64,000 nt of DNA, from the NCBI GenBank assembly GCA_013399115.1, contig VXAA01000859.1:654430-718429 (forward strand). Reading direction: 5' to 3'. The number at the start of each line of letters is the position of its first letter. Within the stretch, counting starts at the first letter, position 1. This document shows, piece after piece, positions 39,314 through 52,400 of the stretch. The stretch comes from Anseranas semipalmata (lineage: Eukaryota > Chordata > Aves > Anseriformes > Anseranatidae). A model generated the notes under the pieces. That model was given only the letters and a program-made list of their open reading frames with translations, made no database searches and was not told the DNA's origin. The position numbers were made by a program, and so were the translations under genes.

Positions 39314-39330
39314 GGGGAGGGCGGGGGAGG
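39314..39330 (+). other. G-rich tract, near-G-quadruplex
   Basis: GGGGAGGGCGGGGGAGG has three G-runs of three or more plus a final GG, so it falls just short of the strict three-tetrad rule but could form a two-tetrad or bulged structure. Confidence 0.5.
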
Positions 39331-40257
39331 ATCTATCATGATTCCCCCGGAGTGATTCCAAGTCACGTATTTATTAAGCACAGCCAGTTACAGCATCTCT
39401 TAGAAACAAAACAAAAACAAAGGTTTCTACAATTTCCTCAGCTTTGCTTTGTTACACAGAACATCTATTCCAGGTCAAGCATGGGCCACTCTGTTCCCAA
39501 GTACTGTGTGTCCTCAGCTTTAAAATATGGTACTTTCTTAGGTTTCTAAAGAAAAAGGCCTTTGGCAGCCAGGAATCCCTAAAGATTGTTTAAAAAAAAT
39601 GTAGTTTTTCCCTATACTACACGAGAAGTTTTTTGTCGCAATTTATCCATCTTCTATCACCATATGGTCAACTTTTCCAATGCATCCTAATTAAGACTAC
39701 ATGCTAATTAGATCTATATCCTTAGCAGTGACCAGAAGTCACAGCTATTGTGCTGTGGGTCTGTTCACCGAGACAGCTCTCCCTAGTTTATTTCCAGAGG
39801 AAGCTCAGAGTGCTGAGGCTAGGAGATGCATATTCTATCATCTCTAGATTTTCTGCATTTTTCTGTTCAATAGCCTGAAGAGAAGCTAGACACATCAGGG
39901 TAGGGAGATATTTGGCTTTCTGGGGGCTTAACACATTGCAGGGCGGGATTAGAAGTAGTGCAGTAGAATACAAGTGGTGCCTAGATATTTCCTTTTTTGA
40001 AAGCACTCTCCTCCTGTGCATATGAAGATTTGCCTTTTCTGAAAATTCAAGTCCACACCTGCTTCTAAGAAGGCATACCCTTCCCGCTGGCTCATTGCGC
40101 TGACTTTTCAATTAATCCATTAGATTGATGGCTGGAAAGAGGCAGAAAACAGGTGCAAAGAGAAAGAGCAAGGAAGAACAGACATCCAGGAGCATCACCA
40201 CGCTTAAGTCTACTCTTCACTTAAATCTGCATCTGTAACGATAGTGTGATTGGAATT

Positions 40258-40275
40258 AAAAAAAAAAAAAAAAAA
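40258..40275. repeat. poly-A run (A18)
   Basis: Eighteen consecutive A with no recognisable retroposed body upstream. Confidence 0.92.
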
Positions 40276-41947
40276 TCCAAGCAGGAGGAGTAGCTGTATG
40301 CCGGCCAAAGCAAAGAAATTCAGATGATAATTGCTAAGGAATGCGTTTGTCCATTCACACCAGGTTTTCTAGCCCCAGTGTGGTGCTCCTCCAACAAGCC
40401 ATACAATTTAACCAGTTTTAGCCTAGTTCTGAAGCATCACCCATACACCTCAGAGCACACCAGCAAAACCACAGTGCGGACATATCCCTCAGCTTTCTGC
40501 AGGTGGCTTTCAATTCTATAGCAAGCCCCCAGTTACCTCACTATGTACCAGATACTGCTTAACATCAGCACAAAGAGGCAGTAAAGGAAATGAAACAAGT
40601 AGATGTGGACAGAGGTAACACAGAGAAGCTAGGGCTGCCTTTACAGAGCACCCTGGACAGTGATCCAGAAGACCTTGAGAGTGACATTAAGCCTGCTAAG
40701 CAAAACACTTCCCTCACCTGGATTTTCTTATGGGAGAGATATGCGGATAATACATAAAAATACACATGCAATTTTTGGCAGAACACTGTAGAGAAGTACA
40801 GTTTTTGTCTACTAAACCTATTAGCATTAATAATATCATTACTGTTTGATTTTGTTGGTAAAGACACCTATTTAAAACTGTTATAAATCACAGGAAGTAG
40901 CACATCATCTTAGTACAGACAGGAATTTGTTTATTCAGGCTGTCCACTTTATGCTAGTCTTGTGAACAATTTTTTTAGTGTTTTTTTCCCCCCAAACTTA
41001 CGAGATTTCCTTTATCCCTTCTCTCACCCCCCTCCAGATCTTTGTCTAAATTTTTTAAGTTCTCTAAACAGTATTTACATACCTTAAAATGAACTACATA
41101 TTTTGCACTGCAATATTTAATCTTCCATGATATCATGAAGATGCACTCTGCTCTTTGAAGATAGCAATACATCTTACATACTATTACTAGAAAAGGTCAT
41201 GAAAAGATCAATAAATGCCTTATGCTTACATATCTTACTATAGGAAGCTGTCCTTTAGAAGTAATATAAAAACCTCCCTTAGAAGGAAGCAGACTCATAA
41301 GGAATAAAAGCAGTAATTAATAGGAGGCAGATGGAACGCCTTGAACTTTCAAGTTTTGATCCTCTGCAGCCTAAGAGGAGATAACATCCATAATAGACTC
41401 TTAATAACACCAAGCACAGATGTAAGTGGAGCTGACTAACTAGGAAAAGTGAGGGGGTTACTTACTGAGAAGTGGATGAGAAGATAATCAGTACATTAAG
41501 CAAAATTTCTTCCTCCCAGTGCCCCACCCACTTTTTGCAATACTGTTGTAATTCCCTGCTCCTTCCTAAGCATTGACTACATCTTAGAGCCAGTGAAGAT
41601 TTTACTCAGTAACTAATTGAAAGGATTCAGGTCAGAAATATAATTTTAAGTTGTGGTGCAAGTCACCGGTTGGCCCAAAGCCCATTTTAATGACGGATTG
41701 TTACTACTGTTGTTCCACAACTTAGATTTTTTTAGTGTAGATGGGCATGACAGGGAGGCGGCCTTTCTCTATTGTATTGAAGGCCTTGCTGAGACTTGCC
41801 TTCATTGGTTAGCATTTTAAATCTGTTCCCTTCCATCTCTTCAGCATGAACCTTTTGCCTGAATATGTTTATCACAGCTTCCTTCTTGCATAGCTGTGAC
41901 CACCAGGAAACCCGAGTGATTCTAAGTCACTCTTGTTCTTTTTGCAC

Positions 41948-42035
41948 ACAGAAAAATGAGGCACAAAATAAATCAATTCCAAGATCCCAGAGGGATTTAT
42001 GTATTGAAAGTTGGAGCTACTAGAACTTCGGAACC
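41948..42035 (-). repeat. MIR-like SINE fragment, reverse orientation
   Basis: CACAGAAAAATGAGGCACAA, then CAATTCCAAGATCCCAGAGG, then AGTTGGAGCTACTAGAACTT follow the order of a reversed MIR: 'acagaggaaactgaggcac', 'gacttgcccaaggtcacac', 'agctgggactagaac'. Three ordered blocks support the call. Confidence 0.5.
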
Positions 42036-43234
42036 TAAGCCAAAATTATAATCTTCAAAACCCATGCTCACTGCTTGAATTCCTCTGATATACTAGTTTT
42101 CAACACTTAAAGTTCCCTATCTGCCTAAAGCTTGGCTTCTGTGCATCCATGTTGGGCAGGTGAGGAGGGCTGAGAAATTCAGAACTTGGCATCTGTCTTG
42201 TTAATGCACATAAAGCAAAGTACTTGCACATATTTTAGCTGAGAGGGTGGTCTGACAAGTATTCCCATAGTAAGCTGAACAAATTTACCTCCACAGCAGT
42301 AAGCTTTGTCTATCAGTGCTCCAGTATCCAGTAGCTCCAGTGATATGCCTCATTCATTCTTTTATAAGATATCCCAGCGATCAAACCACTCAGCCAGGAC
42401 AGAAAGAGCTCTTATTCCAAATCTTTTACATTTAAAACTGATTTTATAACCGTCAACACCATAAGGACAGAATTCCTCCTATAGCACATGACACTTCCCC
42501 CTTTCCTTTTAGTCTCTGAATCCTGAGTCCGTTCTGAATCCTTAGAAAGCAGACCGACTTCAACAGGAGAGATGGAGAACACCTCCACGCAGAACACCCT
42601 CAGTCAGACAGGGCACAGCCCCGCTGAGGCCCCGCCGAGGGAAGGACAGTACAGGTAACCTGCGTACTGTGCACATCGCCAGTCACTGCTATTTCACAGC
42701 AGGCAACCACCAAATAGCTTAGCGCTTCACTTTAAAAAAATCACTACAGTATCAGCAACAGGATTCCCAGTTACAAAATCCAGATGGGTTTGGCAGCTTC
42801 CGGAATGGAACTGAGTTTTAGCAGACACTGTACTTAGTGCATGCTCGTGCAGCCTATCTGGCTTACTAACTCCCCTTACAGACCAGGTCAGCAGGCACAC
42901 ATCTACATCTGCTGGCTTTTGTGCACCTTGCTGAGAAACCACGGCCTCTTGCCTGAGTTTGCAGGGAAACGTTAGGACTATAAATCTACCTGATAGGAAA
43001 AGAAGGGTCAAAGCAATGCGGTGTTGAAACCGCTTCTCTAACTTGTTCTTGGTAACTTGTGTATGCTCTCACCAAGTGCTGGGGCTGTGACCTGTATGCC
43101 CTCACCCAAGATAAGTAACTTGAGACCCTTCCCCTGTCTTCTCACTCTTATTCTAGGCCTGACCTCTAGTTGATTTTCTTCAAACTTTCAAGTCTGGATA
43201 TTCAAGCTTGCCCATCAGCTTTTTTTTTTTTTTT

Positions 43235-43235
43235 N
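43235..43235. other. single ambiguous base
   Basis: One N interrupts a poly-T run (43220-43236) and probably reflects homopolymer length uncertainty. Confidence 0.95.
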
Positions 43236-44399
43236 TCCCAGTTAAGTGTGTATAGATGGACTGTCCAGGCAAGAGTCTCTAACCACTATCGAAAATGGTT
43301 TGCTGTACCCACCTATGACAACACTAGTTCAGGTCCTGATCCGGATGCCTGGCCGAGATGGCATTATACACCTGCCTCCACCTGGAGGCCATTTCAGCGT
43401 CTGGTTGCAGATCCGCACTACTTCAGAACCTAGAGCCCAAAGCCAGGCTTGTGAAGGTGGCAAACGCTCCTGATCCCAGCTCTGAGCCTTTCGGGAGCAC
43501 CAAGGATTTTTATCCTCTGCTGCCAAAAGAGGATCACTCTCCAGGCATGATCTACAACAGATTTTTCTGCCTTTTATTTTTTTATGGCTCATACCACTTA
43601 AGTAACAGGACATTTTCCATGGGATATCATTCATGTTCTATTAGTACCGAGTGACCAATTACCAGCATGTGGCCAAGTTTATTTAAGCTGTCACCTAGAC
43701 ACTATGTATTTTTCGATTTGGAGCTCAACTATATTGCATCACTGGCAAACAATGAGATACAAGCATGTCTGCAAATAAGCAGCAGCCTGCCTTTACTACT
43801 GTACACCTGTTGTTTCACTTCCCATACCCAATGATGTTATTGAAGTGATTTTGGCCACAGACATCCTGTAGAATAACTAAAATCCACCTCCTATTTTTTC
43901 CAGGACTCTGTTGGAAAGCATTATATAGCTTCTTCTGCCCTTTCTCTAAGAACCCATAGTCCTGAATGCTTGATTTTCTTTTTTCTTCTTATTATAGGCT
44001 TAAGGTTTTGTTGTTCAAGTTTAAACCTAGAGACACTTGAACTAAGATTGTTTTTAAGATTAGTTACACCTTACTCTAGGGAGAATGGAAACCAAGTCCA
44101 TTCTCATTTGGGTTGTTCCTTTACTCCAGGAGGAGTGTAAACATCTCAAATGCAGGTTACATTTTAGCCTTTTTCTAATAATTAACAGCAGACATCAAAT
44201 CATAAGTTAACAGTTATGACATTACTAAGTAAGAGTACTTTAACTGCTAATTCCACCGCACTGTTATGTAAACCAAACATACAGCAGAGACTGATGAGAA
44301 AATGTAAAGTGAGCAACCACTTCTGGTGAAAGAACAGTCCCTTCATTCACTTCACCGATTCAGAAGAAATTGGGGAATTTAAGTTAAGCAAAACATTGA

Positions 44400-44417
44400 T
44401 TTTTTTTTTTTTTTTTT
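44400..44417. repeat. poly-T run (T18)
   Basis: Eighteen consecutive T, followed by AAGCTTCC. It is a simple repeat. Confidence 0.93.
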
Positions 44418-44559
44418 AAGCTTCCATTATTTCTTAATCTTGGTAGCAACTCAATGCCCCTTAGGCACAGATTCTCTTCGGCACTGACCAGGCACAAACA
44501 ATCGCCCTTTTCACATTCCTCTCTGCAGCACTTCAGACACTGGAAGAAAAGGAAAAGCC

Positions 44560-44765
44560 AATAACCACTGCGCACAGCCTTCCTGACCGCACGCAGCCCC
44601 GCGCACACGCCTGGCCGGGCTGAAGGTTTCCTCCTGGGCCAGGAGCGGGGCCGAGATTTCCACCTCCACAGACACACGCAGCTCCCCAGCACTTCGGAGG
44701 GCAACCTTCCTGCCGGAGACCAGCAATAGATTGGTCCCAATGGCTACGGCCAAGCCCCGGCTTCC
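44560..44765. other. CpG-rich patch with inverted CCAAT box
   Basis: About fourteen CpG lie in roughly 200 bases, including CCCCGCGCACACGCC and AGCGGGGCCGAG. At the right edge is AGATTGGTCCCAATGG, which contains ATTGG and CCAAT (NF-Y-type cores). This is the most promoter-like composition in the window, but there is no visible first exon, and the overlapping minus-strand frames (44384-44801) match nothing recognisable. Confidence 0.42.
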
Positions 44766-47700
44766 CCAGGTTAGCCTGGGTAACTGCCATTTTACTATCA
44801 ATAGCTATGGACAGGTAAAACTGGGCAATATGCTTTGCTCCTAAGCCTGTTTAAACACTTTTTATTAAAGTTCCTTCATCTTTTCTGGATTCCAAGCCTC
44901 ACAGCCTGGATTTCATACAGATTTTCAGGCTGGTGAGGCAGAAGATTCAGCAGTTTCAGTGGAGGTGAACGTTCCCTAGATCTGTGTTCAGCCTCTCCAG
45001 TCATCCAGCAATTTTTCCATTTGCTTCACTTACATAACTGCTCCTGAAATAACATATGGATTTACTATAGAAATTCAGTTGCTCACGCTGACTGCATTTG
45101 AAAGTGAGCACACTCTCTGACCTTGAAATATCTCAACAATGTAAGTCTCTAAGAGATGAAAATAAACATTTTATTGAGATACAGTCACCAGCACAACTCA
45201 GATACCTAAGCATACATCTCTGCTAAGAATTATTTTGCACATCAAACTTCACTTAGGGTGTACCTGAAAACTTTGTGCCTAAAAAAAGTCTTATATGTTA
45301 CTGAACTTTATACAGGAGCCTTAATCTATGCAAGAGTGAGCTTCAGTGTACAAATGAGTTTGTCTTGTTCTCAGAGCAAGTTTATGATGTTAAACCAGCA
45401 CATCTGGTCAATATTTAATTTACAGCAGCAGACAATACAGAGCAGGCTGATTATTTGCTCAATGGTTGTAGGCAAATTATGTGCAAAAGAGCACAGCACA
45501 CAAGGACAGCGAGAAAAAAAAATACAAATAGCAACCCTTTAAAAACAGTTTCATTTCTTGCTTGTCTGACTGAACAAGGAAAAAAAAGTCAATGCATGCA
45601 AAGAAAAAATGACCAAACTGTGGCATATCACCTTTGCTTGATAAATATATCTCCAGCCTTGCTAAGGTTGTATTCCATCCAATTTCAAGTGGTGAGCTCA
45701 AAGAAAATACTATCTGTAAAATATCATCTGAATAACTGTAGTTAAGGCATACAGAAGCCATAGAGTAATTTTAGGCTACTTTGGTTATTCTTAGTTTTCA
45801 AAAATAAACCCCAGTTCTGTATGCACTTGGGTGGGGGGGAAGTTCAGATGAGATGTTCCTGGTATTCCACATGGAGTAGTGAGCAAGGCTGAGAATAACA
45901 GTCATATGAATGGGGCCCTTTGAGGCAAAGGGCAACAAATACATTAGCCAGTATTTTAGACTTAATTTCAATAATGGGCAGAAATAGATAGTCAAATAGC
46001 TTTTGAAATATTCTATTCCTTGAAATATGGTTGCAATCAAAAAAAATTGTTAAAGAAGTTTGTTCATTACTTATCCCCCTGGTTGCCTACCAATTCATTT
46101 TTTTCCCCAGAATAGTGTCCTTAATGTCTACTGATGTACTTTCTTTCCCAGGCACTCTCTCTCTCCCTTTGTTCTGAGACCCAGAAGCAGCCTGCATATT
46201 GCCCAAAGATTATTAGCTTATAGCTAGTAACTTCTGACTGGTATAAAAGACTCCAAGGGAAACGAACAGCTAAGTGGGAGAGTGTATGCAGACAAACTCA
46301 ACATTTAGGTGCTTAAAATTGGCCTACCAAAGAGACCTAGAACAACAAAAATCCAGATATTTCAACTTTTAAGGAATCTTCAGTCTCCCATTGTCTTCCA
46401 TTACACATTTTGCAACTCATACTTGTAGGGTTTAACATGTCCCCCCCAAGCACAAGACAACTTTACTTAAGCATCCAATTTGTCTGCCATTCATCAATGC
46501 CCTCCATGTGAACCTCATGGCATCACAGAGACATTTCTATCCCCTGCATTCACAGCGCTGGAGTCTCCTGAGCCAACAAACTGTCAAATTAGTGCCAACT
46601 CATGACAGCTTTATGATATGTAATCTTGTTCACCAGCAAATGGTCTGAGACCCCCTGCTTGCTACTGCTGTCAAACAAGAAATGATTTTTTTTTTTTTTA
46701 TCTCTCTGATAAATTTATATTTTGAAGGCAGATTCCAGCTGGGAAAGTAGTGGTTTTGCCTCACAAAAATCTTGCATAAGTACACTTAACTGCTTTCTCC
46801 CTGTGCTACTTAAAAAGAAACTTCTGTGGTTTTGCTTGAAAATGATAACTTATGGGATAGTAAATTGGATTAGATTAATTCAAAGTGTATATTGTGCCAT
46901 TGCTTCAAAATACTTATGCACCTAACAACCAACAAATCCTTACACCTTCCATATTCAGTCATGATTGAAACAGTACTAGAAATATTTTGCCTAATCTCCA
47001 TGGGCTGTAAAACCCATGTATCAGAAGCGGATGTGCAGATAAACCGAGTTTATCCAAATATATTCAGAAAGAGGAAGAGTTGGACTGACAGAGAACCAGT
47101 TCTGAAGCTTTCAAGATGATAAACCCTGGATGACAGAACAACTGGGAGAAATTGGAAGAGTACCCTCCCCTTACGTAGAGCATTCTTTGAGCCAGGAGAT
47201 AAGTCTTTCCTTTGTCACTTTATAACAACTTAGTTCTAGTCATTGTAATACAAAACAATAAGAACATACTTAGCTGAGTTGTTATGTGTCCTGAAGTTTT
47301 CAGCTTTTACATCCCTCTTTGTACAAGTAATCTGATATTAGCTGCCTGCATTTATTCCCTAATTGGTGGCAGAATTAACCACAAGCAGCAGCCAAAGGGA
47401 AAAATGAGCGTGTGAGAAATGCTTAAAAGCAAGATTGCTATTTTCAATTTGTTTCATTTATAATTCAACAGACACAAAGGCTGCAATTCTGCAAAGTTCC
47501 CATACACAGTACTCTAGCGAAGTCTGTGGAAACACTAGGATTTACAGGAACAAGCCCTGTAAACAAGGTCAAAATAAATAAAAAAAACATGGGAGGGACA
47601 AAAAAGGGACATTAGAGGCATCACTGATGTTTTCTTAATTTAAGAAGATTATCAATATAGTTTCCCCTTTAAAAAGGCCCAGTTGTAACACAACTGTGAT

Positions 47701-49378
47701 AGAAAACAGCCTCTGATTATCTTCTATTGCATGTTCCTCTGCTCTACACAACAACAGAAAACATTAATGGTGTAGCCCAAGAAAATATTTTTATAAGTGT
47801 AATACAAATGCCCAGACTTAGCCAATAGGTTTTAATTAAAGGTAGCACGCATACAAGTCTAATACCCCCAGATCACTCACATAAGAAACAAACTGGACAG
47901 CTAACAGATAAGCGTTAGGACTCGCAGAGACTACAGGGCCACCAGCACCCTACCACTTGATGCTGAATTGGCTGGGGGGGGTTGGAGGATTCTGTCTGGG
48001 GTGATCCCGATCTCAGCTGCTCAAAGGGAGAGTATTCCAAAACAGTCAACAGTGCTGCTAGATGAGAAAACTGTGTCCCCGGGCCACACAGAATTACAGG
48101 TGTGGGTGTTTCCATAAGATAAATCTCTGCTCCCAGCCAAAATCCCACAGATGATTCCCAAAACTCATCCACTCCTCTGGTACCCAAGCACTGCAGCTCG
48201 ATGCGGGACAGCTGTCCGCTTTTTGTCAGAAATCACCACCTACCATCCTTGTAGATGAGGACTCTGGCACTTTAAGATAAACAATCGCTGTAGATATTCC
48301 ACTGTTATAACCGAAGCAGAGATACCTGTCCCTGCCATCCCTAACAACAGTACTTTCTAACGTGGCTGATATTAAAGCCCAATAATTAACAGAAGTGAAG
48401 AATCTGCAGCTCACCCCCTTTCATCTTTAGTTTATTTGAAAATGTTGCTTGTTCCTGTACTCCAGCTATTCTGTGCTAGGTGACAGAGTCTGAAATTTGT
48501 TAGGTGCAGACAGGAAATTTGACAGCATAAGCAGGGAAGTTTCCATACTACATCTAGCCATACAAACTAACCAATTCAGATATACAAAGCCTACAGTTCT
48601 TCCATCCTTGCTCTTTCTGGACAAGAAAATATCAATATGAATGAAGTTAGATTTTGCAAAAATAGTTTGCCCACTGGAGCTTCAGATAGCAAAGCAGCTG
48701 CTAGACACTAGTTGGAGTCGGATATTAGAAAGACAGAACCTCACAAGCTACTTACAAACCCTTAGATTTATTCCTTTAGGTTAGCATTTCCCATATTCAG
48801 ATATGAAAGAAAATGAAGATCATGAAGAAAAGAACATCGTATTTCCTATGTAGTTATTCTCACTAATATGACTTTAAATGATTTGAATTTATTTTCATAA
48901 ATAAAAATCTAATATTCGCTGGGGTTCATATCACCAGAGACTTCAATGCAGCTGGCAGTTTGCCGCCTTGCAACCAGAATCACCACGCCTACACCCCGTA
49001 GCTCCACAGGTACAGCCGCCTGCCCACTCAGCAGCTAGGACACGCTACGCGCCCTTTCCTGTCCCACCTCAACAGCCCGGCCCCCCCATTTACCTGCCAT
49101 CTAGTGAGTAACAGAGGTGAAATGACCTTTCTGCCTGCAAGTTAACAAGTTGGAATTGCTGCTCACTTCACAGAAGAACAGATGGAGATTTGGGCAAAAT
49201 ATGCAATCTACGGCTGCATTTCAGTAACACAAGGCATAAAGTTCAGCAGGAAGATGCTTTTTTATTACTCTTCTTTGTAGTACAGAAGTCTTATGTTGTA
49301 GGCCAGATAATCCCTGTCATTCCTTCCTCTGTATCAGCACACAGGAAGGCACCTTTCCTCCTCAGCATGAGTTTGCAG

Positions 49379-49488
49379 TCTAAAAAATGAGGAAGAGAGG
49401 CACACAGGCTTCTTGACACAATAAGCAGAACCCAGTCTTTGGTCTTCCTGTTGAGACGCACCCATTCGGCCACGCTGTCTCCCCAGAA
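49379..49488 (-). repeat. MIR-like SINE, nearly full length, reverse orientation
   Basis: The + strand reads TAAAAAATGAGGAAGAGAGG, CACACAGGCTTCTTGACACA, GCAGAACCCAGTCTTTGGTC, then CATTCGGCCACGCTGTCTCC. This is the reversed MIR layout from the 3' block (tttacagatgaggaaactgaggc) to the 5' tRNA-like head (ccactaggccacgctgtctc). It is the most complete MIR-like copy here. An open frame of 68 codons on the minus strand (49291-49497) is a shadow of this repeat. Confidence 0.6.
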
Positions 49489-52400
49489 CAGATCCAAAGG
49501 CTCAGGGTATCACAGTGTATTCAGTATACAGTACATTTATAAATACATACACTCATGCATACTTATAAAATGAGCTTACTGATTGTGGTCCAAGACCCTT
49601 AAATGAAAGCTGCTGCGATGAAGTTGCATGGAACATCCTCATCCAACTGTTGCTGTAGCAACTAACATCTCTACAGCGTATAGCTGAGCTTTAACCTTCT
49701 TGTGCTTGATCTTTGTTGGTAAACTTGCATTTATAGTTGAAGGAAAACCGTACAAAATGTACTCAACCTTTAATGTTCGCTACAGTTATAAACAATGGCA
49801 TTCACAACAGTCACTGTCAACCATCAAGCAAGTCCTAACAAAAAAAGGAATGGAGCGTTACTGCAGATTTTGAAAAGTAAGCTACAAATCCTTCAAATCG
49901 CGGGGTCTGCTACAGAAAAGCAGCAATGACCAAAAGGAAAAAAAGGACAGAAGGAAAGGGAGGGGGTAGAAGAACAAGCAGGAGATTATGGAGCATTTGT
50001 TCTTTGGTGCTACCTGAGAAAAACTCCTGAGAACACTCTGTATTTATCACAATTGCCAGACTCCAACTTCAGTGCATGCGCCCCAGTTCCTGAGAGCAGG
50101 TAGATTGCTTTCATGGAGAAATCAGTTCTGCAGGGAAATCAGATCAATAAAGCCCTCAAAACGTGCCACCGTTTCTTGCTAATTTTCCATTGCTTACCAC
50201 TCAATAAAGGAGCATTAGCCAGCCTGCCTTTCCTTGATCAAGCATGTAGTTAACTCCCCCGAAAAGAAGTAATCTGCTGTGCTGCACCAGACGTGCTTTC
50301 CTCTAGGGGGATCGGAAAAAGCCAGCGTTCCAGGCATTGCTTCTCCGCTTAGAATTGAATTGGAGTTCAGACTTTAGATAAAGCAAGAAATGAAAACAAT
50401 ACTTCTAAATAAAGAAAAGCGTGAATCTCAGTCATTCTCTCTTTCATGGAAAAGCATTAAAATTAATTCTCACTACCGTGCTAATGCTTCACATTCATTT
50501 TCAAAAAGCACTGTTCAGTATTAATAACAGATGCTCCATCCAACTAATCCTTCACATATCCTGTCATTTATTTTGGCTTTCAGGCTCGCTGCTCTTAATG
50601 GATTCTTTTTCCAAGTAATGCACACCATCCTTGATGAGATATCATTGCTTCTGATGGAGGTGCCTCTTCCTCCCCTTTACACTCACATTTTTCTAATGAA
50701 CCTTCCCCAACCTATTTACCATACCATGTTAAAAATAATACACACACAAAAAGAACTTACTTGAATAACAAGATATTGTACCTCCAGATGAACAGCGAGG
50801 TAAAGAAAATAAGCATGGTTTTATAGCTAAGACATTAGAATAAGACACACAAGACCTGCGTATTGTTCTGTGCTCAGCCAGGTTTCTCTTATTGCCTAAA
50901 GCAAATTCATAGACCTTCAGCTACTGCTTTCTTATCTACAAAATGAGAATGACACTGTCCACATGTTTCTTCTATTTTGAGCAATTTTGAGGCTTAGAAT
51001 GTTCTGCAGTTTCTGATGGCCAATACTTAACATTTTAGAACACAGATTGATAGGATCCTCTAAACATTTCAAGGAAGAAAAGCAAAAAACCCTTGTAAGT
51101 GCTTTTTTGTTTTGTTTTGAATAGTATACAAGCTCTTTGACACAATTAGTCAGGAGCAGTCAGAAAGTGACTAACCGTTCCCTTCATGAGAAGATTGGAA
51201 CCATGGTTGGAGCCAGGATCATCTTTCTCCTTTTCACTAACAGATCTGTGAGATATACATCAATAGAGATAGATAGATGTACATAAAAAAAACAAATTAC
51301 ACGCAAGGAAAACCTGGCAATTAACATGTCTTGGCAGCCTACATAAAGATGACCTTTTAAAAGGAATATCCTTTCTAAGGTCAATGTGCCATTCTGTTTC
51401 ATAAAAAGAAAAATAATAATCAACATTGTTTATAATTACATAAAAACAGACATATAGAATGTTGATATATACATATACGCACATAGGATATAGCATGACT
51501 TCATGTTCACTATGTAAAAATCACTGTTGAATTCGATTATTGCCATCTGAAAATGAGTTGGTAAAAGTACAGATGGGATACACAAGGAAAGGAAATCTTC
51601 TGTCCCTCAGAAGTTAGAGTCAGTGTGACAATATGATGTTTCCTACAGGCATATTCTTTACCTAATTGATTTCTTTGACTAACATTGTTCCAGGAAGAAG
51701 GCATCTTTATGTTCTTATGATCTTTATGTTATATCGCAGTCAGCAATCAACCGACGCTTATGTAGCATCACACACACACGTGCTTGCACAAGTGCTTAAC
51801 AGAAGTTTCTCTGGCACTGCTCTTGCATGACTCCAGTTCTGCGCGCGCTATAGCCATATGTTTATTTTAAATCTAGTGCCTGAAAATAAGCATGGGTCTT
51901 TGTCCTTTATCTAGGCAGTACAAATAACCCTCAGACGGAAATACAATTTTTGCTTGATCCTGACTCGGGCTGGGTTTCTATGGGTTCGGTACAGAGCTCA
52001 TCACATCCTATGAACTCTGTTACCCCCTTAAAATTTGGGTATTAGATCTGAGGTTATAATTAAAAAAAATAACTTACTAGCAAGGACAGAAAAAAAGACA
52101 TGAGCATCACCTGCAGTTGAATGCCCTTCTCTGTGCATTTCACAGTCTCCAAGTTAGAGGCACCTGGAAAAGACAGGCTTTATGTTTCTGATAATTACCT
52201 TAAGTCTTTCACAGCACTAACCACTGACATTTTACGTCATATAATGGGGAATGCCTCAAGAAGAAGGAGCAGCAAGATATACAAAAGCACATTGCTCTAA
52301 CTCAGTCCGATTTCTACGGTACCCATAGTTTCCCACTCCTAAGAAATTCCCCCATTCTGCAGATCTCAGAGGCAGGTGAGAGAAAGTTTAAGAGACACAG

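Larger units (their letters stand above)
34221..41947. other. unique non-coding DNA
   Basis: No gene is supported. The block includes a G9 run (35303-35311), an AAAC/AACC-rich tract (36582-36611), a CpG-rich patch (37060-37240), a small minisatellite (38728-38770), a G-rich tract (39314-39330) and A18 (40258-40275). Two stretches (34980-35170 and 36260-36520) read like conserved non-coding DNA. Open frames of up to about 107 codons (39788-40111, minus) have no family motif. Confidence 0.57.
42036..49378. other. unique non-coding DNA
   Basis: No gene is supported. T-runs lie at 43220-43234 (with a single N at 43235), 44400-44417 and 46686-46699. A CpG-rich patch lies at 44560-44765 and a weaker one near 48955-49085. 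Four overlapping open frames around 43170-43654 look protein-like at first glance but differ on each strand and match nothing I know. The stretch 47340-47480 is AT-rich with homeodomain-type motifs and could be conserved, with low confidence. Confidence 0.55.

Noticed and set aside
43170..43654. Cluster of overlapping open frames, some protein-like
   Set aside because: Frames are open on both strands and conflict with one another. One reads through an N in a poly-T run. No motif is recognisable and no convincing splice pair surrounds them.
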